Position numbers and translations under genes: made by a program. A DNA stretch of 6,502 nucleotides from Streptomyces speibonae. Its GTDB lineage: Bacteria > Actinomycetota > Actinomycetes > Streptomycetales > Streptomycetaceae. The DNA is taken from assembly GCA_000715605.1 (NCBI GenBank), contig KL568537.1, positions 27,293 through 33,794 on the forward strand, written 5' to 3'. Positions 1-4,081 of the stretch are shown piece after piece; the stretch's first letter is position 1; each line of letters opens with the position of its first letter. Under the pieces are notes generated by a model that was given only the letters and a program-made list of their open reading frames with translations, was not told where the DNA came from and did no database searches.

Positions 1-3
1 CAG

Positions 4-22
4 AGATGTGTATAAGAGACAG
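4..22 (+). other. Tn5/Nextera mosaic-end adapter (sequencing artefact)
   Basis: These 19 bases read AGATGTGTATAAGAGACAG, the transposase mosaic end used in Nextera libraries. The preceding CAG at 1-3 matches the last three bases of another mosaic end, which suggests two adapters joined head to tail. The sequence is library-derived, so genomic DNA begins at about position 23. Reading frames that begin inside it give false N termini (MCIRDR, MYKRQ). Confidence 0.97.
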
Positions 23-23
23 G

Positions 24-707
24 CGCACGGTCGGCGACACCTGGGCCCGGCAACTGGAGTACGCCCCCGTCCTCGCCGTCCTGGAGAACGAGGACGCCGA
101 CGACGAGGACCGGGCGCTCCTCGCCCAACTGCACCCCACGGCCCGTCGGGTGAGCGCCGACTCCCCGGAGCTCGCCGGGCTGGCCTACGCCGGCTTCGAC
201 GCCGAAGCGGCCGCCGCGGCCCAGCACCCGGCCTGCGCCCTGCTCCCCCAGGAAGCCGACGAGGCAGGCGTCACCACCTTCGTCTGGCGTCGGCACCGCC
301 CGTTCCATCCCGGACGCCTCCACCAGGCGCTGGAAGACCTCTGCTGCGCCGCGGCCCGCAGCCGCGGACGGTTCTGGCTCGCCGACCGTCCCGACACCCT
401 GCTCGCCTGGGACGCCGCAGGCGGAGCCCTGTGCGTGGAGAGCGCCGGCCCGTGGCTCGCCTCCCTTCCGGATGCCGCCTGGGAGATGGTCCCGCCCGTA
501 CGCCGCGCGGCCGCCGCGCTGGACTGGCACCCCGAGCACGGCGACCGCTGCCAGCACCTCGTCTTCACCTCACCCGGTCTGGACCGCGACGGGCTCGCGC
601 GGGTGCTGGAGTCCTGCCTGCTCACCGACGCCGAATACGCGGCGGGCCCCGAAGCATGGAAACGACTGCCGGCCGCTTTCGGCTCCCTGCTCGGTCCCGC
701 CGCGTGA
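24..707 (+). CDS. CobW/COG0523-family GTPase (putative metal chaperone), C-terminal part
   Basis: This is the C-terminal part of a G3E/CobW-family GTP-binding protein; the N-terminal Walker A and metal-binding CxCC regions are lost off the contig end. The visible part starts late in the GTPase domain ([16 protein letters not shown], then an LxPTARR element like the LNPxA segment of the family). It continues into a CobW C-terminal domain: the RPFHPGRL signature at 297-320, then [13 protein letters not shown], the AGPW turn, and a GDRCQHLVF strand. Members of this family are proposed to deliver zinc or another metal to client proteins using GTP, and in actinobacteria they are often Zur-regulated. 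The gene ends 35 bases before a cysteine-free rpsR copy, which supports a zinc-starvation role here. The true start is not in the window, and the methionine at position 6 comes from adapter. Family assignment is confident; metal and client are inferred. Confidence 0.9.
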   Translation, partial: RTVGDTWARQLEYAPVLAVLENEDADDEDRALLAQLHPTARRVSADSPELAGLAYAGFDAEAAAAAQHPACALLPQEADEAGVTTFVWRRHRPFHPGRLHQALEDLCCAAARSRGRFWLADRPDTLLAWDAAGGALCVESAGPWLASLPDAAWEMVPPVRRAAAALDWHPEHGDRCQHLVFTSPGLDRDGLARVLESCLLTDAEYAAGPEAWKRLPAAFGSLLGPAA

Positions 708-732
708 CACTGCCCCGTCCACCACAGCACAG

Positions 733-738
733 AAGGAG
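733..738 (+). promoter_or_regulatory. Ribosome binding site of rpsR paralogue
   Basis: AAGGAG lies four bases before the ATG at 743, inside AGAAGGAG (731-738). It supports that start over the in-frame open region upstream, which overlaps the CobW gene in another frame. Confidence 0.85.
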
Positions 739-742
739 CACC

Positions 743-979
743 ATGAGCCCCCGTCAGGGTCCCCGCAGGCCGGTCAAGTCCCGTCCCAATCCGCTGGACG
801 CGGCAGGGATCACGTACATCGACTACAAGGACACCGATCTGCTGCGGAAGTTCATCTCCGACCGCGGCAAGATCCGCAGCCGCCGCGTCACACGCGTCAC
901 CGCCCAGCAGCAGCGGCAGCTCGCCGCGGCGATCAAGAACGCGCGGGAGATGGCGCTCCTGCCCTACTCGACTCGGTGA
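743..979 (+). CDS. rpsR: 30S ribosomal protein S18, zinc-independent (C-) paralogue
   Basis: This encodes a 78-residue S18, a normal length for bS18. The diagnostic core is present: [20 protein letters not shown] (residues 25-44), then [20 protein letters not shown] and the C-terminal [12 protein letters not shown]18 sits on the small-subunit platform next to S6 and helps bind 16S rRNA. The protein has no cysteine at all, whereas zinc-binding S18 copies in actinobacteria carry cysteine motifs, so this is the alternative C- form. In Streptomyces and mycobacteria such copies are repressed by Zur and replace the zinc-containing form under zinc limitation. The gene follows the CobW gene by 35 bases with its own ribosome binding site, consistent with one operon. 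No Zur box is visible in the short gap, so the operator should lie upstream, off the contig. It is often called rpsR2; here it is the second copy by inference only. Confidence 0.95.
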   Translation: MSPRQGPRRPVKSRPNPLDAAGITYIDYKDTDLLRKFISDRGKIRSRRVTRVTAQQQRQLAAAIKNAREMALLPYSTR

Positions 980-1082
980 GCGGCCACCCCTCGGCCCGGG
1001 CGCGCGGCGGACGAGCGTGACGCCCGCAGGCGAGGTCCGTGCCCACGAGCATCGGCGCGTGCCGACGTGTTCGTGGTGTGTC

Positions 1083-1106
1083 CGACCTCTCCGGCCCCCG
1101 AGGTCG
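1083..1106. terminator. Possible terminator hairpin between convergent units
   Basis: CGACCTC at 1083-1089 pairs perfectly with GAGGTCG at 1100-1106 across a 10-base C-rich loop. No T-run follows on either strand, which is usual for high-GC actinobacterial terminators. It lies 6 bases beyond the minus-strand stop at 1113 and about 100 bases beyond the rpsR stop, so it could serve either direction. A seven-pair stem can occur by chance at this GC. The rest of 980-1112 shows no gene or other clear signal. Confidence 0.3.
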
Positions 1107-1112
1107 CTCGGG

Positions 1113-1229
1113 TCAGGACCGCTTGTCCACCGGTTCGAGGATCGCCCAGGTCAGGACCAGTTTCTCGGCTTGCTGCCCCGCGTACGGGCGCCCGGAGCGG
1201 CAAACGAGCGGCACGGCCCGGGTCATCAT
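1113..1229 (-). pseudogene. Possible C-terminal gene scrap or 38-aa small ORF
   Basis: On the minus strand, ATG at 1229 opens a 38-residue frame ending at TGA 1113-1115, with protein-like content such as QQAEKLVLTWAILEPVDKRS. The same frame is open further upstream, back to the TGA at 1323-1325, with GTG as another possible start. Codon third positions are mostly G or C, as expected for real coding sequence here, and a hairpin follows the stop. It is in the same frame as the broken gene at 1323-2099, so it may be that gene's detached 3' end or the tail of another lost gene. I do not recognise the sequence and see no convincing ribosome binding site. The stretch 1230-1322 looks less coding-like. 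Confidence 0.3.
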
Positions 1230-1322
1230 GTCGACCGAATCACATGTGGCCTCATCACCTGGCACCGAACGTACCGGCTCGGCACCGGTCGGCAGGGCGC
1301 GGAGCGAGCGGCGGCGCGACGG

Positions 1323-2099
1323 TCATCGCGGTCGACCGGAGGCACTCGCTGCCGACGAGCGGGCTTCGGTTTCCAAAACCCCTGCATCGGGGGCGGACAG
1401 GTCCCTTCCCTCCGGCCGGGACCCGTGACAACGGCGCTCGTGGACGGTCTGTCGGGACCGGTGGGAGGCCCGCCGGGCCTCCCACCAGCCGTGGGCGAAG
1501 TCCGGTGCGCTGCACGCTCCGGCCTCGGTGAACGCCTCCAGTAGTGCCAGTTGTTGTGCCGTGGCGCCGGCCGGGTCGACATCGCCGAGCCTGGACCACG
1601 CGCGGTGACCGGGCGGATGGGAGGCAGCTACGGGTGCGAGCGAAGGGTGACGTTCCAGGAGCGTGCGTGCGTAACGGCCGAAGCGGGCGCGTGCCGTGTC
1701 AGTGCCCTCCCTGACTGCCGAGGCCATGAAAACGGTGGTCCCCGCGATCAGCGCGTAGCCTTCCGCAGGGAAGAGGACGGCTCCCTGCGCGTCGGGCGTG
1801 CGCAGCAAGACGGGTGGGCGCAAGCCCGTGAAGTCCGCGTCCGCGGGAACCCGGGACGTCGCCCGGGCGCGTCGGCGAGACTCGTGGCAAGGAGGTGCGA
1901 GGCTCCCACGGCACGACAGCCAGCCTTGATCCTGCGGGCCAGCGCTGCGTCGATGTGCGCTCCCACGGGCATCGGGGCCACCGACTTCTCCCGCAGCCAG
2001 GACGACGTGAAGGTGCCGTCCGGATCGAGCACCCTGCCCGGGCCCCCGATGACTTCCCGCCTTCTGGACCGGTCACCGCACGAACCCGTTGTCGATCAT
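1323..2099 (-). pseudogene. Frameshifted unrecognised gene (possible relic immunity gene)
   Basis: Two reading frames together look like one gene. ATG at 2099 begins MIDNGFVR and hits TGA at codon 9. The next frame then carries VIGGPGRVLDPDGTF, SWLREKSVAPMPVGAHIDAA and ASHLLATSLADAPG (about 2055-1870). Between about 1872 and 1845 the coding signal returns to the first frame with VPADADFTGLRPPVLLRTPD, LFPAEGYALIAGTTVFMASA, and a C-terminal helix-like part TAQQLALLEAFTE..DFAHGWWEARR. This is a +1 shift followed by a compensating -1 shift, or a single shift if translation starts at GTG 2032. After about 1455 the frame loses coding character yet runs on to TGA 1323, so the natural stop also seems to be missing. 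I do not recognise the family. The final helix pattern vaguely recalls colicin-type immunity proteins, and its place downstream of an Rhs toxin fits a decayed immunity gene. Assembly error is the alternative. Confidence 0.5.
1460..1486. repeat. Perfect 12-bp inverted repeat with 3-base loop
   Basis: GGTGGGAGGCCC (1460-1471) is followed by loop GCC and the exact complement GGGCCTCCCACC (1475-1486). It falls where the minus-strand gene loses coding character, just after the GWWEARR codons, so it may be the original terminator of that gene, whose stop codon was lost. There is no T-run. Alternatively it is coding sequence for ARRAS that happens to be palindromic. Confidence 0.6.
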
Positions 2100-2120
2100 T
2101 CCCTGGCACCTTCCCCCCAC

Positions 2121-2882
2121 TCACCAGTTCCCGTAGTCCTCCACGTAGGTGGCGATCAACTCCAGCAGGGCGTCGGCCCGGTGCCGGTCCTCGCGTTGCT
2201 CGCGCAGGGCCTTGTCGGCGGCCTGGAGACGGGCCAGGGCGGCCGGTTCGCCGTCGACCAGGCCGTCGACCACCGGCACCGCGGTGACCAGGTCCAGGCA
2301 TTCAGTGAACAGGCGGCGGGTGGCCGGGACGGGGGGAGCGGGGTCGGGGGCGGCGAAGCCGGTGGTCAGGTAGCGCGCGGGGTCCGTGATGCTCCAGCCG
2401 ACGACAGTGCCGTGCTGGACGAGGAGTGCCACGTCGGGGGCGATGCCGATGCGGGCCTCCAGAGGCTCGTCCAGGATGTCGAGGTCGCGCAGGCAGGTCA
2501 GCACGGCGTCACCGGGAGCGCGGCACAGCACCGTGCACACCTCGTGCCGGAAGTCCTTGACCTCGTCCGCCCGCAGACCGCCCGGGCGTACTGCGGGCAC
2601 GTCGGGAACGCGGGCCGAGTCCTCGGCCGAGGCGGCCTCTTCCGGGATGCGGAACACGGCTCCGACCAGCATCCGGCCGCCCGGGGCGAAGCGGAAGACG
2701 TCGGGGAGGTCCCACAGCCAGTCCTGACTGCCGAACGTGTCCGCGAAGAATGTCTCCCGCTCCTCCCGGTCCGCACAAGGGGACACGATCAGGGACATGC
2801 CGATGAAACGAGGGACGAGGTCGAGCGGATCACCTGTCACCGCCGCGGACCAGCTGCCGTCGAACTCGAGTCTCGCCGTCAT
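2121..2882 (-). CDS. Unrecognised protein of Rhs-locus downstream region (possible orphan immunity protein)
   Basis: This encodes about 253 residues from the ATG at 2882, preceded by GAGGAACGAG about six bases upstream. An alternative ATG at 2921 would add 13 residues (MTTAGSRLRNETS) that look less protein-like. The protein is soluble and acidic, with no signal peptide or membrane helix. It opens MTARLEFDGSWSAAVTGDPL, has aromatic and acidic clusters such as FGSQDWLWDLPDVF, and ends in a charged, probably helical segment (ALARLQAADKALREQREDRH) followed by LLELIATYVEDYGNW. I do not recognise the family. The C-terminal 45 residues are nearly duplicated in the broken gene immediately upstream (2934-3089), so this gene belonged to a tandem pair. 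Position downstream of an Rhs toxin and its adjacent small gene, on the same strand, suggests an orphan or accessory immunity gene; this is inference only. Coding status is secure from length and third-position GC. Confidence 0.75.
   Translation of the reverse strand: MTARLEFDGSWSAAVTGDPLDLVPRFIGMSLIVSPCADREERETFFADTFGSQDWLWDLPDVFRFAPGGRMLVGAVFRIPEEAASAEDSARVPDVPAVRPGGLRADEVKDFRHEVCTVLCRAPGDAVLTCLRDLDILDEPLEARIGIAPDVALLVQHGTVVGWSITDPARYLTTGFAAPDPAPPVPATRRLFTECLDLVTAVPVVDGLVDGEPAALARLQAADKALREQREDRHRADALLELIATYVEDYGNW
2133..2249. repeat. Direct repeat copy A (C-terminal coding segment)
   Basis: This segment of the intact gene 2121-2882 is repeated at 2964-3080, offset 831 bases, without an apparent indel. 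The best block, 2200-2228, is identical over 29 bases to 3031-3059. It encodes the ALARLQAADKALREQREDRH region on the minus strand. Confidence 0.9.
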
Positions 2883-2933
2883 CGACGTCTCGTTCCTCAA
2901 TCGGGACCCGGCCGTCGTCATCCTGCTGGTGGT

Positions 2934-3089
2934 TCACGGCTCCCGCCCGGTTGGCCGGTCGGCGTAGTCCTCGACCAGGTTGCTGATGAGCGCGAGCAGG
3001 GAGTCTGCGCGGTGGCGGTCCTCGCGCTGGTCGCGCAGGGCCTTGTCGGCGGCCTGGAGGCGGGCCAAGGTGGCCGGGTTCCGGTCCAT
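2934..3089 (-). pseudogene. Truncated paralogue of the 2121-2882 gene (C-terminal remnant)
   Basis: From ATG 3089 the minus strand reads 51 residues including NPATLARLQAADKALRDQRE and LLALISNLVEDYADRPTGRE, ending at TGA 2934-2936. The intact neighbour ends in ALARLQAADKALREQREDRH and LLELIATYVEDYGNW, so this is the C-terminal fifth of a second copy. Upstream in this frame there are two successive TAG codons (3105-3110), and the N-terminal 200 or so residues are absent, so the gene is truncated. The break coincides with the start of a lower-GC stretch that carries the toxin cassette. It may be non-functional, or it may express a short peptide. The stop lies 51 bases before the neighbour's preferred start and 12 bases before the alternative ATG at 2921. 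Confidence 0.75.
2964..3080. repeat. Direct repeat copy B (remnant)
   Basis: This is the partner of 2133-2249. Homology ends abruptly just beyond 3080, close to the end of the paralogue remnant, marking the probable recombination breakpoint between about 3080 and 3105. Confidence 0.88.
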
Positions 3090-3092
3090 CAC

Positions 3093-3153
3093 TTCGTGCG
3101 CCACCTACTACCACCACAGCGAACAGCCCGAGCAATACCAGCATTTCAACCAT
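3093..3153 (-). other. Hydrophobic reading-frame start, broken at the recombination junction
   Basis: Twenty-one bases after the stop of the 3175-3612 gene, ATG 3153 opens MVEMLVLLGLFAVVVVGGAR, a plausible single membrane helix. The frame stays open to a stop at 2830, but beyond about 3093 it runs out of frame over the paralogue remnant and the neighbouring gene, so only the start is meaningful. No strong ribosome binding site is seen. It may be the 5' end of a small membrane-protein gene cut off when the toxin cassette was inserted, or a chance frame. Confidence 0.3.
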
Positions 3154-3174
3154 TGGCCTGGGGAGGAGCTGGGC

Positions 3175-3612
3175 TCAGAATTCGTGCAACACCACCCAGT
3201 AGTCGTCATCTTCGACCGAGGCAGCACACAGGCGGCGACCATCCGGCGAAACGGCTACGAACTCGGGTGAACCCGCCACTCTGCCGACACGGGACGGAAG
3301 GTTCTTGCCGACCGGATCCTTTACGCGTACCCATCCGACCTTACTTCCCCCCGGTACTGGCGGCAGGATGAGAAACTCGCCGTCCCTCCCATACAGTCGA
3401 ACCTGTGAGGCACGGTGGTGCCACGCCGCGTCCAGTTCGTCGGCGGCGCGGGGACTGGAGGCGGGAATCGTCACGGCCGGCTCCACCTCGAGTCCGGTGA
3501 CCGCGTAGATGGCGGAGTTCACAGGCGGGCCGCCCTGTTCCGCCTTCCCTGCGAATTGCAGACCGCAGCGCTCGAGGACGTCCAGCCAATCCGGTGCCTG
3601 CCGGTCCGTCAT
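3175..3612 (-). CDS. Candidate immunity protein for the adjacent Rhs toxin
   Basis: This encodes 145 residues from ATG 3612 (MTDRQAPDWLDVLERCGLQF), with AGGA a few bases upstream. A longer frame to 3681 would overlap the end of the rhs gene and adds residues without protein character. The protein is small and soluble, with no signal peptide. After a short N-terminal helix it is rich in predicted strands: NSAIYAVTGLEVEPAVTIPA, QVRLYGRDGEFLILPPVP, GWVRVKD, and a C-terminal SPEFVAVSPDGRRLCAASVE ending in YWVVLHEF. I do not recognise a named family. It lies 34 bases downstream of the rhs stop on the same strand, exactly where Rhs loci encode the protein that neutralises the toxin tail. It shares that tail's lower GC. 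Coding status is firm; the immunity role is inferred from position and size. Confidence 0.75.
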   Translation of the reverse strand: MTDRQAPDWLDVLERCGLQFAGKAEQGGPPVNSAIYAVTGLEVEPAVTIPASSPRAADELDAAWHHRASQVRLYGRDGEFLILPPVPGGSKVGWVRVKDPVGKNLPSRVGRVAGSPEFVAVSPDGRRLCAASVEDDDYWVVLHEF

Positions 3613-3646
3613 GATTCCTGACCTTTCATCGGTTCCCGTAGTCCGT

Positions 3647-4081
3647 TCAGTGACCTTCGTAGAAGAGGTGATGATCGCCACCCTGTTTGTTTATCTTGGC
3701 ATACCTCTCCATGGACTCCGGATAGCCGACGCTGCCATCGGGCCGCTGCACCCTGCCATTGTCCCAGCCGAAGTTGACGAAGTTCCGGGTGTCATCGATC
3801 TTCGGCTTCCCGGCATGGAAATGTGGGCCTGCCGGATCATGGGTGTGCTCGACGACCACACGCGAGCCGCTATCTGTCTCGAACTGTCGGAAGTTCCCCC
3901 AGTGCGCCTCGTCCTTCGAATAGATGTAGCCCGGTGCGTGCTTCAAGCTCTTGTCTCCCGTGACCACCCACTCGGCGATGGGTTCTTCGCCGAAACGAAC
4001 GCCGGCGAGTTCGAATGCAGCTTTTTCCGCATCCGCACGGTTTTTGAACGGATTTCCTTTTTCTCCCCGCGGATAAGGGCT
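3647..4081 (-). other. C-terminal toxin domain of the Rhs protein (unassigned type)
   Basis: This is the 144-residue variable tail after the last DPLGL. It starts SPYPRGEKGNPFKNRADAEK. Its distinctive features are WGNFRQFETD (tail residues 61-70), a histidine cluster EHTHDPAGPHFHAGKPK (78-94), NFVNFGWDNG (about 100-109) and the terminal GGDHHLFYEGH (134-144). Repeated histidines with aspartates and a lysine fit a nuclease or other metal- or acid-base-type enzyme, but I cannot match a named toxin family, and the catalytic set is a guess. Codons here are less GC-biased (AAA lysines, GAA glutamates, an AT-rich stretch at about 4016-4068) than in the repeat shell. That is the usual sign of a swapped toxin tail. 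Confidence 0.7.

Noticed and set aside
6..23. Methionine start giving MCIRDR for the first gene (and MYKRQ in the next frame)
   Set aside because: The bases are the Nextera mosaic end, not genome; the real N terminus lies off the contig.
980..1030. GC palindromes just after rpsR as an intrinsic terminator
   Set aside because: Only very short pairings (such as GCCCGGGC without a loop, or CGCC/GGCG) are present; they are not convincing.
1111..1158. Ten-base direct repeat GGTCAGGACC at 1111-1120 and 1149-1158 as a possible regulator operator
   Set aside because: It is not a Zur-type palindrome, lies within or beside a coding-like tail and not upstream of a gene, and ten bases can repeat by chance.
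1845..2096. Programmed ribosomal frameshifting in the broken gene
   Set aside because: No slippery heptamer followed by a structure was seen at either switch, and two opposite shifts plus a missing stop fit decay or error better.
1551..3371. Long plus-strand open frame of about 606 codons
   Set aside because: It runs antisense across several minus-strand genes that have better protein-like content; long antisense frames are normal at this GC.
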